Shown here in pieces: positions 26,865 through 35,336 of a stretch of DNA of 64,000 bases. Under the pieces are notes generated by a model, which saw nothing but the letters and a program-made list of their open reading frames with translations, had not been told where the DNA came from and did no database searches. The first letter of the stretch is position 1, and each line of letters opens with the position of its first letter. A program made the translations under genes and the position numbers. Source of the DNA: CAZTAR01 sp043813895 (GTDB lineage: Bacteria > Planctomycetota > Phycisphaerae > UBA1845 > UTPLA1); assembly GCA_043813895.1 (NCBI GenBank), contig JBDRKQ010000109.1:6691-70690 (forward strand), in the 5' to 3' direction.

Positions 26865-27165
26865 CTCAAATCCACGCAGTCAACAAAACCCGCGACCGTG
26901 AACAACACACGACCGGTATTCTTCAGTACGCCTCCTCCAATTGCAAACGCACCATCAAACGCGGTGGAGCCGCCATCGCCCACCGCGATCTGCCTGCATC
27001 TCCCGGATTTCTCTCGGAATCAAGCCCGCGAATCGGCCGTGCCAATACTGCTATCGTGGATTTCTCTCAAGACGACATCCGCATTCACCGATCCTCCAAC
27101 CGGTGGGAAGCTCTCTCCGGCGGGAAGCTCTCCAATCAGCGTCCGAGTTTCTGGTGGGGGAAGTC
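26865..27165. other. Divergent intergenic region, 301 bases
   Basis: No gene is supported. The frame of the HD-GYP gene is open through part of it but lacks conserved sequence. No repeat or riboswitch-like structure was recognised. Confidence 0.4.
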
Positions 27166-28032
27166 ATGAAACGCAGGATCGTAACCGGGTCCCTGACACT
27201 CAGTCCGGCCCCCTGGCTTTGCGGACTGCGTGACAGGCCGCGCGCTGCCGCATCAAGGGCGGCCGCGCAAGACGAACGGCAGCCCCAAGACGACGGCGCG
27301 GCCGGGGGTGAGGAGGTTCGGCGCCTCTCGAGAATGGTAGAGGATCTCAGACAGAAGCTCGCCCACACTCACAAGAGACTCCGAAGCACCCAGCTCGACA
27401 CTGTGACCGCTCTCGTCGCGGCCGTCGAGGCCAAGGATCCCAGCACAGAGCAGCACTCCATGCGTGGGTCGCGCTTCGCAAAACAACTGGCTCGCCCCTT
27501 CCAACTCTCGCCGCGCCAACTCGAAGTCATCGAGACGGCGGCCTTGCTGCACGATGTTGGCAAGATCGGTGTGCCGGATGCCATCCTGACGAAGCCCGGC
27601 CCGTTGACACCCGACGAATACCGTGTGATCAAGCAGCATCCCGTTACGGGCGCCGCAATCCTGAGGTCCGCCGCCTGCTTGCAGCGCGAATTGCCGCTCG
27701 TCCTGCACCATCACGAATGGTACAACGGCGCCGGCTACCCCGACGGCCTGGCGGGGGAGGATATCCCGTTCGGCGCGAGGATCCTGCACGTCGCCGACAG
27801 CGTGGACGCGATGCTCTCGCAACGAAGCTACCGGACGAGCTTTCCGGTCGAACGCGTCATCTCCGAACTCCGGCGAGGTCGCGGTACGCAGTTCGATCCC
27901 ATCATCACGCACGTCGCGGTTGGCTGGCTCCAGAAACGGCCCGCGGAAATCGAACGACAGCGAAGCACTCTCCGAATCGAACACGAACCGGAACGAGGCG
28001 AGACCGTGCCGGTTTGCACGGCCGAAACCTGA
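27166..28032 (+). CDS. HD-GYP domain protein (putative c-di-GMP phosphodiesterase)
   Basis: The 288-residue protein has an N-terminal basic segment and coiled coil (about residues 40-75), then an HD-GYP domain. Seen are TALVAAVEAKDPSTEQHSMR, LLHDVGKIGVPDAIL with the HD pair, HHEWYNGAGYPDGLAGEDIPFGARIL with the GYP motif, and the VADSVDAM segment. All metal ligands of the family appear present, so cyclic-di-GMP hydrolysis is plausible. There is no receiver or sensor domain. GGGGGAAG precedes the ATG at 27166. The next gene, mnmA, follows 16 bases later. Confidence 0.9.
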   Translation: MKRRIVTGSLTLSPAPWLCGLRDRPRAAASRAAAQDERQPQDDGAAGGEEVRRLSRMVEDLRQKLAHTHKRLRSTQLDTVTALVAAVEAKDPSTEQHSMRGSRFAKQLARPFQLSPRQLEVIETAALLHDVGKIGVPDAILTKPGPLTPDEYRVIKQHPVTGAAILRSAACLQRELPLVLHHHEWYNGAGYPDGLAGEDIPFGARILHVADSVDAMLSQRSYRTSFPVERVISELRRGRGTQFDPIITHVAVGWLQKRPAEIERQRSTLRIEHEPERGETVPVCTAET

Positions 28033-28036
28033 CCCC

Positions 28037-28042
28037 TACACT
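28037..28042 (+). promoter_or_regulatory. -10-like box of mnmA (possible leaderless start)
   Basis: TACACT is preceded 17 bases upstream by TTGCAC and followed six bases later by the ATG at 28049. No ribosome site is visible. It lies in the end of the HD-GYP gene's short spacer. Confidence 0.35.
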
Positions 28043-28048
28043 ATGTGC

Positions 28049-29179
28049 ATGAACGGGCGAGAGAAAGTCCTGGTCGCCATGAGCGGCGGCGTGGACAGCA
28101 GTGTTGCTGCTTGTCTCCTCAAGGAACAGGGCTACGACGTCGTCGGCGTGTTCATGCGCCTCGGCGCCGTTGACCCGGCTGAGGAGACACAGTCGGAACG
28201 TCTGGGCCACGATTCTGAGAGAATCCCCAGGCATCGGAGCTGTTGCTCCGCCGCCGACGCCGCAGACGCCAGGGCCGTAGCCGGCCGGCTCGGCATCCCT
28301 TTTTATGCCCTGAACTTCGAAGCGGATTTTGCGAAACTGATCGACGACTTCGCCGACGAGTACGCCGCCGGGCGCACGCCCAACCCCTGCATCCTCTGCA
28401 ACCATCGGCTCAAGTTCGGCAAGCTCCTCGCCTACGCCCGGGCCGTCGATGCAAACCTCATCGCTACCGGCCACTACGCCCGGATCGACACCCGTCAGGG
28501 CCGCCCGAGGCTCCGCCGCGCGACGCACCTCGCCAAAGACCAGTCCTACGTTCTCTTCCAGCTCGAGCCGGACGTCCTGCGGCAGATGCGCTTCCCGCTC
28601 GGCGACCTCTCGAAAGAGGAAGTCCGTGCGATTGCGAAAGGACTCGGCCTCTCGCTGCACGACAAGCCGGACTCGCAAGACATCTGCTTCGTGCCTGATC
28701 GCGACTACGCGCCCGTCGTTCACCGGCGAAGGCCCGACGCGTTCCGGCCGGGCGACATCAGACATACAAACGGGCAAGTGCTTGGAAAGCACGACGGCAT
28801 GGCTCGGTTCACGGTCGGCCAGCGCCGCGGATTGCGCATTGCCGCCGGCGCGCCGCTCTACGTGACGGACATCGATCCTGACTCCGCCACCGTCACCGTC
28901 GGCCCGCGGGAGGCGACGTTCGTTGAAGAGGCCGTAGCGACTGACGTGCTGTGGCATGGCGGCGTACCGGCTTCACCTCTCCGCACAAACGTCAAGATTC
29001 GATACAACCATGCGCCGGTTCCCGCCGAAGTGACGCCGCTGCCCGGCGGCCGTGTACGCGTCCGCTTCGACGAGCCGCAGCCCGCCGTCACGCCTGGTCA
29101 GGCGTTGGTGATGTATGACGGAGATATCGTCCTCGGCGGCGGCTGGCTGACCCGCCTCCAACGACCCGAGACGATCTGA
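28049..29179 (+). CDS. mnmA: MnmA, tRNA 2-thiouridylase
   Basis: MnmA adds sulfur to U34 of tRNA-Lys, -Glu and -Gln. Seen: PP-loop AMSGGVDSSVAACLL, the first active Cys in TPNPCILCN, ATGHYARID, KDQSYVLF, the second active Cys in DSQDICFVPD, TVGQRRGL and the C-terminal beta-barrel. Two ATGs, 28043 and 28049, are possible. The second is taken because TACACT (28037-28042) lies six bases before it with a TTGCAC 17 bases further upstream, matching the leaderless pattern of other genes. It is about 376 residues, of usual length. Confidence 0.94.
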   Translation: MNGREKVLVAMSGGVDSSVAACLLKEQGYDVVGVFMRLGAVDPAEETQSERLGHDSERIPRHRSCCSAADAADARAVAGRLGIPFYALNFEADFAKLIDDFADEYAAGRTPNPCILCNHRLKFGKLLAYARAVDANLIATGHYARIDTRQGRPRLRRATHLAKDQSYVLFQLEPDVLRQMRFPLGDLSKEEVRAIAKGLGLSLHDKPDSQDICFVPDRDYAPVVHRRRPDAFRPGDIRHTNGQVLGKHDGMARFTVGQRRGLRIAAGAPLYVTDIDPDSATVTVGPREATFVEEAVATDVLWHGGVPASPLRTNVKIRYNHAPVPAEVTPLPGGRVRVRFDEPQPAVTPGQALVMYDGDIVLGGGWLTRLQRPETI

Positions 29180-29184
29180 GGCTC

Positions 29185-29706
29185 TCAGCGGTCCTGTCGA
29201 ATCTGCAACAGCAACGGGGCGGCCGCCTCCTCCGAAAGCCACTCGACGTGGTACCCATCACCGTCACGGTACAGCACGTGCCGCCCTCGCGTGAACAGGA
29301 GGCTGTGGGGATCAACGCAGATCGCCAGCGGCGATCGCTCCTCTCCCTGCGGTGCGCGAGGCCAGTTAGGAACAAGAAGCACGTAGTGAGAAGGTGACAG
29401 ATGCATCGAACCAGCGTCCAGGTGCTGCCACTCCAACTCCAGCAGCTCCGGCGGCTCGGCGGCCAGCTGCGACGATTCCGCGAGCTTGGCATAATGCAGC
29501 AGCGCGCCGCGACAATCGCGCCGGCGTGTATTCCCTCGCTGCCAAGCTACGAAGCCGGCGATCAGCACTATGCCCGCCAGCAGCCAGGCCGTGCTGCGCC
29601 AGAAGGTCAGGCGACGACGCAACCGGCGCGACTCGCTCTCAGGGCTGAGCCTCTCGGCTTGGTGAGGTCCACCCCCCCCGTGCTCTATCTGATCTCGTGC
29701 AGACAC
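29185..29706 (-). CDS. Hypothetical single-pass membrane protein
   Basis: The 173-residue protein starts with GTG at 29706 behind AAGGAGGAG. An N-terminal cytoplasmic part (rich in Glu, Arg, Gly) precedes one membrane helix (STAWLLAGIVLIAGFVAW, about residues 38-56) and a soluble C-terminal domain (SPSHYVLLVPNWP, then FTRGRHVLYRDGDGYHVEWL). No family is recognised. A run of eight G falls in codons near residue 10 (29672-29679), so the gene could switch off by slippage. Convergent with mnmA. Confidence 0.55.
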   Translation of the reverse strand: MSARDQIEHGGGGPHQAERLSPESESRRLRRRLTFWRSTAWLLAGIVLIAGFVAWQRGNTRRRDCRGALLHYAKLAESSQLAAEPPELLELEWQHLDAGSMHLSPSHYVLLVPNWPRAPQGEERSPLAICVDPHSLLFTRGRHVLYRDGDGYHVEWLSEEAAAPLLLQIRQDR

Positions 29707-30052
29707 TGTCTCCTCCTTTGGTTCTGCAATCGCTCCATCGCACCCGCGCCGACCGCCGCCAAGCGGCGGGAATTCAACACATGCTGTCGCCCAACAACGG
29801 GTAGCCTGCGCATCCTGCCCACAGTGTACTGCGCCGGAGCCGCACGGCAAGGTTCACTCCGATCAGACCCGCCGTCCCGCAGGCGCAACCGTAGGGGGCT
29901 ACTTGTACATACCTTGCCCGCCCCCCCCCAGGCTGCTATCGTTCTAAGAGGCAGCGCGGGCATCTCCGCCCGACGAAGCATCGAATGCAAACGGGGCAAC
30001 TCGGCGGCAGACCACCCCGCGTGACCGTGCCACCAACCCGATGGGGAGTCAA
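29707..30052. other. Divergent intergenic region, 346 bases
   Basis: No gene is supported. The stretch includes a run of nine C at 29931-29939; otherwise nothing was recognised. Confidence 0.4.
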
Positions 30053-30382
30053 ATGGCCAAAGACAAAGGTGTTGTCGTCTCGTTTCGCGTGGACCGTCAT
30101 CTGGCAAATGTGCTGAACACGGTGCCGGACAAATCCTCCTTTATTCGAGACGTCATCCTGCGCAGCTTCTACGAAACGTGTCCCATCTGCCTGGGAAGGG
30201 GCATCCTCCCGGAGGAACTCTCCATCTGGGCCGCCAGGCAACTCAAGGATGAGAAGACCGTCGCGTGCGGCTGCTGCCTCTACGTGTACCCCCGATCCGC
30301 CCTGCCGCCCGAAGCGATCCACAAGGGTGGCAACAAGCGATTCGTCTGTCCCCACTGTCAGAGCCACGATCACGGGCACTAA
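30053..30382 (+). CDS. Ribbon-helix-helix-like protein with a cysteine-rich zinc domain
   Basis: The 109-residue protein starts at 30053 behind GGGGAG. Residues 4-38 (VVVSFRVDRHLANVLNTVPDKSSFIRDVILRSF) have the strand-helix-helix pattern of MetJ/Arc-type DNA-binding proteins. The rest carries CPIC, CGCC and CPHC pairs plus His-rich HDHGH at the end, suggesting one or two bound metal ions. A metal- or redox-sensing regulator is inferred; no target is apparent. Confidence 0.6.
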   Translation: MAKDKGVVVSFRVDRHLANVLNTVPDKSSFIRDVILRSFYETCPICLGRGILPEELSIWAARQLKDEKTVACGCCLYVYPRSALPPEAIHKGGNKRFVCPHCQSHDHGH

Positions 30383-30415
30383 TCCGCAAATGTTGGAAGG
30401 CGCTTCCCCCACGGC

Positions 30416-30496
30416 AGACGAGCCGCGAACTTCAGTCCGCGCGGATGCCCAAAGACAAGAGAGTGACCGCGCGGGTTGAAACCCGCAGCTCTTCTG
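30416..30496. repeat. Dispersed palindromic repeat, family E copy 1
   Basis: The unit is bounded by GACGAGCCGCGAACTTCAG and a CCGCAGCTCTTC end with two inner palindromes (CGCGGACTGAAGTTCGCGG type and GCGGGTTGAAACCCGC). A reverse copy is at 38882-38977. Confidence 0.7.
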
Positions 30497-30595
30497 TGTG
30501 AAGCACCTTTATCGCCGCTTCCCCCGCTTGTTTGCGTACGTGGCCGGCGGTAAGCTCGCCTTGCCGCAGAGAGGCCGTGCGAGCACCTGACATCC

Positions 30596-32566
30596 ATGAC
30601 GCCACCCGCGAACACCACCGATCACGCCGAGTCGCTCGGACTCGTTTCGGGCCGCCAAACGCCCATCTTCCTCAACCGCAACTTCATCCTGCTCTGGTGT
30701 GCGTACACTGTCAGCGCATTGGGCGATCATCTCTCCGAGATGGCCCTGCTCGACATGCAGCACGCGCTCGATCGCCCCGACTCGACGCGCATCATGGCCA
30801 TCATGACGTTCGTCTTCTTTCTGCCGTTCTTCCTCTTCGGGCCGGCGATGGGGTGGCTGGCCGACAGGTGGCCCCGAAAACGGATCATGATCATGGCGGA
30901 TCTCGTCCGCGCCGCCGCGCTCGCCATGCTCTTTGTCTTCTTTCAGTGGCTCTTCAAATCCCTCGACGGGTCACAATGGGAGAGGCTTGACGAACTTGGA
31001 AACCCGACCGGCCTCTTCAGTCCATGGGTCTACGCGGCGCCGCTCCTGATCGTCGGCGTCTTCGCCGCCATGTTTTCGCCGTCCAGGGCCGCCATGCTCC
31101 CGACGCTCGTCAGGACCGACCAGATCATCCGCGCCAACGGCCTCATGAACGCCATGGGCCCGATCGCTTCCATCGCCTCGTACCTGCTCGGCGCATACCT
31201 GGTCACGCGCTACGGTGACAAGATGTGCTTCCGCGCCGATGCACTCACCTTCCTCGCAAGCGCCGGATTCATCCTCTTCATCATCCCGCCGCCGCGCAGG
31301 GCGACGCTGCGAACGCCGAACACCGCCAGCCGGGGGCTCAGAACGGGCCTGGCCTACTGCCGGTCGCACCGCCGCGTGATCGAACTGCTCCTCTTCACCG
31401 TGATTTTCTGGTCTGCCGCAACCGTCATCCGCTCGACCATCCCGGCACTCGTCAAGGGCATCTTCGGCGGCGACCTCGCGGACATCGCGAACTATAACGC
31501 CGCCGTCGGCCTCGGCCTGTTGACCGGCGCGTTCGCGATCGGGGCTTTCGGCGAAGCCCTCAAGAGCCAGATCGCCATCTCATGGTCTTTTCTCTTTGCA
31601 GGCCTCTCCATCCTCGCCCTTGCGGTCGTCTTCGTTATGCAAACCGGCTTCTGGACCGGGGCGGCTTGCCTCTTCCTCGCGTGCATGTTCGGCTCGGTGA
31701 TCCTCGTCAGCGCGAATGCGCTGCTCCAAAAGACCGTGCCGGATTACATCAGGGGCCGCGTCTTTGGCGTCAAAGACGTCGTCACGGTTGGGGGCATCCT
31801 GTTGGCTACCGGCTGGCTGGGAATCCCGCACTGGCGGAACATCGATCGCTACGTGCCGTTCATCCTGATTGTCGTCGGGGGCACGCTTTTCGTAACCGGC
31901 GTCTGGGTCACGCGCGTCAGGCTGCGGCGCGGACGCTTCCGGCCGGCCGTCGAGTTCTGGCGAAACCTCAGCGAGTTTCACAATCGCCTGCTCGCCCGGG
32001 TCCGGCGTCACGGCCCGTGTACGATCCCGACGACCGGCCCGGTCATCCTGGCGGCTAATCACGCGTGCAGCATCGATCCCTTCCTGCTGATCTCCACTTC
32101 TCCCAACAGGTACCCCAGCTTCATGGTCGCCCGCGAGTACACGCGCATTCCACTGTTCGGCCGACTCATCAAGCTCATCGAGTGCATCCCCGTCAACCGC
32201 ACCGGCGTCGACACCGCCTCGATCAAGGCGTCGCTGCGGCATCTCGCCGACGGCCGTGTCCTGGGCATCTTCCCGCAGGGCCGCATCCCGCGCCCCGATG
32301 AACCCCTCAAAGTGCAAGAAGGCGTCGGCATGTTGGCGCTCCGCGGCGGTGCGACCGTCATCCCCGCCCACATCTCCGGCACCCGCTACAGCGACGGCGT
32401 CACCGTCCCCTTCCTCCGCCTCCACCGCGCGGTCGTCCGCTACGGCCCGCCCGTCGATCTTTCCCCCTGGCAAGGCCGAGAGAAAGACCGCGCCGCCTAC
32501 CGCGAGGTCGCGGAACACATCATGGAACGGATCAACGCACTTGCGCCGACCGCCAAACACAGATAG
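30596..32566 (+). CDS. Fused MFS transporter and PlsC-type acyltransferase
   Basis: Residues about 25-440 form a 12-helix MFS domain of the enterobactin/lysophospholipid-flippase type (NFILLWCAYTVSALGDHLSEMALL, then MGWLADRWPRKR). Residues about 460-640 form a 1-acyl-glycerol-3-phosphate acyltransferase domain with NHACSIDP (NHx4D) and FPQGRIPR in place of FPEGTRS. The order resembles the LplT-Aas system, in which LplT flips lysophospholipid and Aas re-acylates it, but the acyl-ACP synthetase part of Aas is missing. Lysophospholipid uptake and repair is a fair inference. No strong ribosome site precedes the ATG at 30596. Confidence 0.87.
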   Translation: MTPPANTTDHAESLGLVSGRQTPIFLNRNFILLWCAYTVSALGDHLSEMALLDMQHALDRPDSTRIMAIMTFVFFLPFFLFGPAMGWLADRWPRKRIMIMADLVRAAALAMLFVFFQWLFKSLDGSQWERLDELGNPTGLFSPWVYAAPLLIVGVFAAMFSPSRAAMLPTLVRTDQIIRANGLMNAMGPIASIASYLLGAYLVTRYGDKMCFRADALTFLASAGFILFIIPPPRRATLRTPNTASRGLRTGLAYCRSHRRVIELLLFTVIFWSAATVIRSTIPALVKGIFGGDLADIANYNAAVGLGLLTGAFAIGAFGEALKSQIAISWSFLFAGLSILALAVVFVMQTGFWTGAACLFLACMFGSVILVSANALLQKTVPDYIRGRVFGVKDVVTVGGILLATGWLGIPHWRNIDRYVPFILIVVGGTLFVTGVWVTRVRLRRGRFRPAVEFWRNLSEFHNRLLARVRRHGPCTIPTTGPVILAANHACSIDPFLLISTSPNRYPSFMVAREYTRIPLFGRLIKLIECIPVNRTGVDTASIKASLRHLADGRVLGIFPQGRIPRPDEPLKVQEGVGMLALRGGATVIPAHISGTRYSDGVTVPFLRLHRAVVRYGPPVDLSPWQGREKDRAAYREVAEHIMERINALAPTAKHR

Positions 32567-32737
32567 CACGGGGCCTTCAGTCCCGGTGGCCAGGTGCCAT
32601 GTCTTCACGGCCCGCGCAGAACTCCGCCGGCACACCCCGCACATGCGCCCAATCGTCAATCTCCAATCGTCAATTGACGGAGCGCTGAGCAAGCATATCA
32701 ATCAGCCGGATTATTGACCGTTGAATAGAGAAATGAC

Positions 32738-32944
32738 TCACAGTATGAGTCTCGTATGTGCAAAGAAGGATCGCAACAGCGTCTCGTTCGATTCAGTCCG
32801 CTCAATCGAGTCGATGACCTCGCGGGCGAGTTCGAGGATATCGCCCGGAATGTAGTTCGCCAGATCGGCATACTTCGTGTGGCCCCACACCTGTTCGACC
32901 GGGTTAAGCTCCGGGGCGTACGGCGGCAGCCATTCGACGTCCAT
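32738..32944 (-). pseudogene. C-terminal remnant of an IS630-family transposase
   Basis: About 68 residues read VEWLPPYAPELNPVEQVWGHTK onward in two blocks (WLPPYAPELNPVEQ and VWGHTKYADLANYIP), the C-terminal part of the DDE domain with the catalytic Glu in NPVEQ, and end FFAHTRLIL then stop. Upstream sequence does not continue the transposase. A GACTCA/TGAGTC inverted pair just beyond the stop may mark the element end. Non-functional remnant. Confidence 0.75.
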
Positions 32945-33290
32945 GCTGGCTCAGACCGCTCAGCACGTCGACCTGATCGGAAGCCGTCATCAGCTTGGAT
33001 TCTGCCGTTTGCCGGCCCGCGTGTGGGATCACAGCGGCCCTACGTGCCGGGGGTGGATGTGCGCCGAGTGAACCGGATTCTGCAGCGCGCGGACCGTTCG
33101 GACTTTCTGCCGGCTGCTGTAAACGCTCATCGTTTGAAGAGGTTACGTGGGAATCGCTGTCGGGGTGTTCGAGCCCTGTATCGCCCAGTCGGACATCTTC
33201 CAGCACTTCGCACTGAGTCACAATCCCTCGCAGAAACCCGCAAAACGCGGTTTTCTCTGCGCGGCAGTTCCTTGCGTTGTGGTTACGTGT
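32945..33290. other. Gene-free stretch of 346 bases
   Basis: No transposase or other domain could be followed here in any frame. It lies between the IS630 remnant and the end of the P-domain protein and seems to be non-coding or decayed. Confidence 0.4.
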
Positions 33291-34952
33291 TCACTCAAGG
33301 CGGCGGCGCTTCGCCCAGCCCAGACACAACGCCAGCATTGGCAGGATGGGCAGGCCTATGGAGCCACAGGCGCCGCAGCCGGCGGCTGGCGCCGGGCCGC
33401 CTTCGCACGCGTCACCGGTGCCGTTGCCATCCGTGTCCTCCTGGAGCGGGTTGGAGACGGTTGGGCAATTGTCGAGACAATTCAGCACGCCATCGCCGTC
33501 GGTGTCCCCCAGATCCTCAGGCGTGCCGCAACCACAGACCCCCGGGGTAACCTTCAGTGCATCATCCAGACAGTTGTCGCAATCGTCCGGCATGCCATCG
33601 CCGTCGGCATCGAGCAGATCGTCGAAGCCGTCGCACACGTCCAGATCGTCGCAGACGCCGTCCGCGTCCGCGTCCCCGGTTGCATCATCACCGAAGCACA
33701 CATCGCACGCGTCGCCGAACCCGTCGCCGTCGCCGTCGTCCTGGCTGATGTTGGCTACATCCGGACAATTATCGCAGCCGTCGGCGATCTCGTCGGCGTC
33801 CGCGTCCGGTTGCGAGGCTGTTTCCACGATGAGTCTCCAGCCGTGCAGCGTGCCGCCGTTCAACGCCGTGTCGTCCGAGATCGTCAGGAACCACACGCCG
33901 ATCGGGTTTTCACCCTGAAAGGCGGCGAAGGACTCTTCCGGCACGAGACTCCCCGCGGAAACCAGGTTGACGTAGTTGTGGTCGGTCGCGAGGCCGTCGT
34001 TGTAGGTGTAGGGCACTTGGCCGCTGAGGAGATCGGCCATATCGTGCCAGGATGTGTTGCGGAAGACATCATCAAAGATGCCGCCGTTGTCCGTCGTCAG
34101 CGTCACCACCGTCCCTTCGGGCGACTCGAGCGTGATGTCCAGGTCGGCGCTGTTCGTGTGACTGATGTCCAATTCGACGGCCATGAAGACGAGACAGTCG
34201 CCTGCCCCGCCGATGCCCGTCCAGTCCAATGCTCCGAGCGTGTTTCCCGAGACGATGACAGATGGCCCGGCCGGGATTGGCACGTCTTCGTCATTGTACG
34301 CCATCCCGAAACCGTCACCCTGTAGGCCGCCCGGCAGCGTCGTGATGTCCAGCGACCAACTGTGGAGCGTGCCGGTGCCGAGCGGCAGGTCGTCCGAAAT
34401 CGTCAGTGTCCAGATGCCATTCGGATCACCAAAGGCAATCACGGGGGCGAACGACTCTTCCGGGACAAGCCTCGCAGCGACGCCGGGGGCCAAGTAGTCA
34501 TGATCCGTGACGAGGGCGTCGTTGTTCGTGTAGGGCACCTGACCGCCCGGATCCGCCTGGTCGTCCCAGACTGTGCCGTTGAACACCTCGGGATGGACGA
34601 AGCCGTTGTCCGTGGTAACCGTCATGATCACGCCGGACGGAGCGCTCAGCGTGATGTCAAGTTCGTCTGGGAAGTCGTGTGTGATGAACGTCGTCAGGTC
34701 GATGTCCCAAATGGCGAGGTCGAGCCCGCTCACGACGATCGTCGAAGTGAAGACACCTGCGTCTGGAATGGGCGTGGGGTTCGCGTTGGTGAACGTCGTG
34801 GTCACGGCCGGACGACCGGGCGGCGGGGGTGGCACGATTGCCTGCGCAGACCGGGGTGCTTGAACGCCCGCCCAAAGTACCAGGGCCACGAGTGCGGCAG
34901 CGCCAGAACTCCTGCGCGAGCGAAACGCATTTCGTCTTCTTTGGATGAACAT
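33291..34952 (-). CDS. Secreted protein with two P-domains, calcium repeats and a C-terminal sorting tail
   Basis: The 553-residue protein has a twin-Arg-rich signal sequence (FRSRRSSGAAALVALVLWAG). Two proprotein-convertase P-type beta-sandwich domains follow (about residues 60-200 and 215-365; WDIDLTTFITHDFPDELDITLSAP, VPEESFA, WTLTISDDLPLGTGTLHSW). Then come thrombospondin type-3-like Asp-rich repeats (DADADEIADGCDNCPD, then GDADADGVCDDLDVC) that bind calcium. The tail GCGACGSIGLPILPMLALCLGW followed by AKRRR-type basics resembles Cys/Gly sorting signals such as MYXO-CTERM. AGGAGG precedes the ATG at 34952. A surface-anchored binding protein is inferred; no catalytic domain. Confidence 0.8.
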   Translation of the reverse strand: MFIQRRRNAFRSRRSSGAAALVALVLWAGVQAPRSAQAIVPPPPPGRPAVTTTFTNANPTPIPDAGVFTSTIVVSGLDLAIWDIDLTTFITHDFPDELDITLSAPSGVIMTVTTDNGFVHPEVFNGTVWDDQADPGGQVPYTNNDALVTDHDYLAPGVAARLVPEESFAPVIAFGDPNGIWTLTISDDLPLGTGTLHSWSLDITTLPGGLQGDGFGMAYNDEDVPIPAGPSVIVSGNTLGALDWTGIGGAGDCLVFMAVELDISHTNSADLDITLESPEGTVVTLTTDNGGIFDDVFRNTSWHDMADLLSGQVPYTYNDGLATDHNYVNLVSAGSLVPEESFAAFQGENPIGVWFLTISDDTALNGGTLHGWRLIVETASQPDADADEIADGCDNCPDVANISQDDGDGDGFGDACDVCFGDDATGDADADGVCDDLDVCDGFDDLLDADGDGMPDDCDNCLDDALKVTPGVCGCGTPEDLGDTDGDGVLNCLDNCPTVSNPLQEDTDGNGTGDACEGGPAPAAGCGACGSIGLPILPMLALCLGWAKRRRLE

Positions 34953-35088
34953 TTGGAATCCTCCTGTAACGTGTCTGCGACGATCATACCGCGCGGCGGA
35001 TAAGAATGCCAGGGAATCAGCGTGCTTCGATCGCTGATTCGAGCAGATTCGGGGGAAGTTGCGATCGACGCCCCTGTCGGTCGTCGAG

Positions 35089-35185
35089 GATCAGAGCCGC
35101 GACCGTAAGGGAGCGGTCACCACTCAAATGCGAGGGCCGTCCAGCGCCGAATAATGACCGCTTGCTCACGCGCGCGGCTCTGATC
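35089..35185. repeat. Dispersed palindromic repeat, family C copy 2 (reverse), within a 384-base gap
   Basis: The copy is 97 bp with the GATCAGAGCCGCG / CGCGGCTCTGATC ends. The rest of gap 34953-35336 holds no gene; at 35229-35280 a 19-base unit (CGCTCGGGGCTCGGATGGG) occurs twice. Confidence 0.8.
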
Positions 35186-35336
35186 TGCGTCCGAGGCGGG
35201 GGGCGGACGCTACGGACCCCCTCGCATACGCTCGGGGCTCGGATGGGGACCCGCTCGCTTGCGCTCGGGGCTCGGATGGGCGTCCGATGCGGGGTCGGGC
35301 GTTACTGTTTCGTCGGGCGGATTCCGGGATGTCGAA

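Noticed and set aside
28020..28049. MnmA start at 27920
   Set aside because: The extra 41 codons lie inside the HD-GYP gene and are not conserved in MnmA, whose PP-loop must be close to the N-terminus.
33147..34325. Plus-strand frame of 392 codons opposite the P-domain protein
   Set aside because: It is antisense to a gene with a ribosome site, signal peptide and recognised domains; the product is a Val/Ala/Arg-rich shadow.
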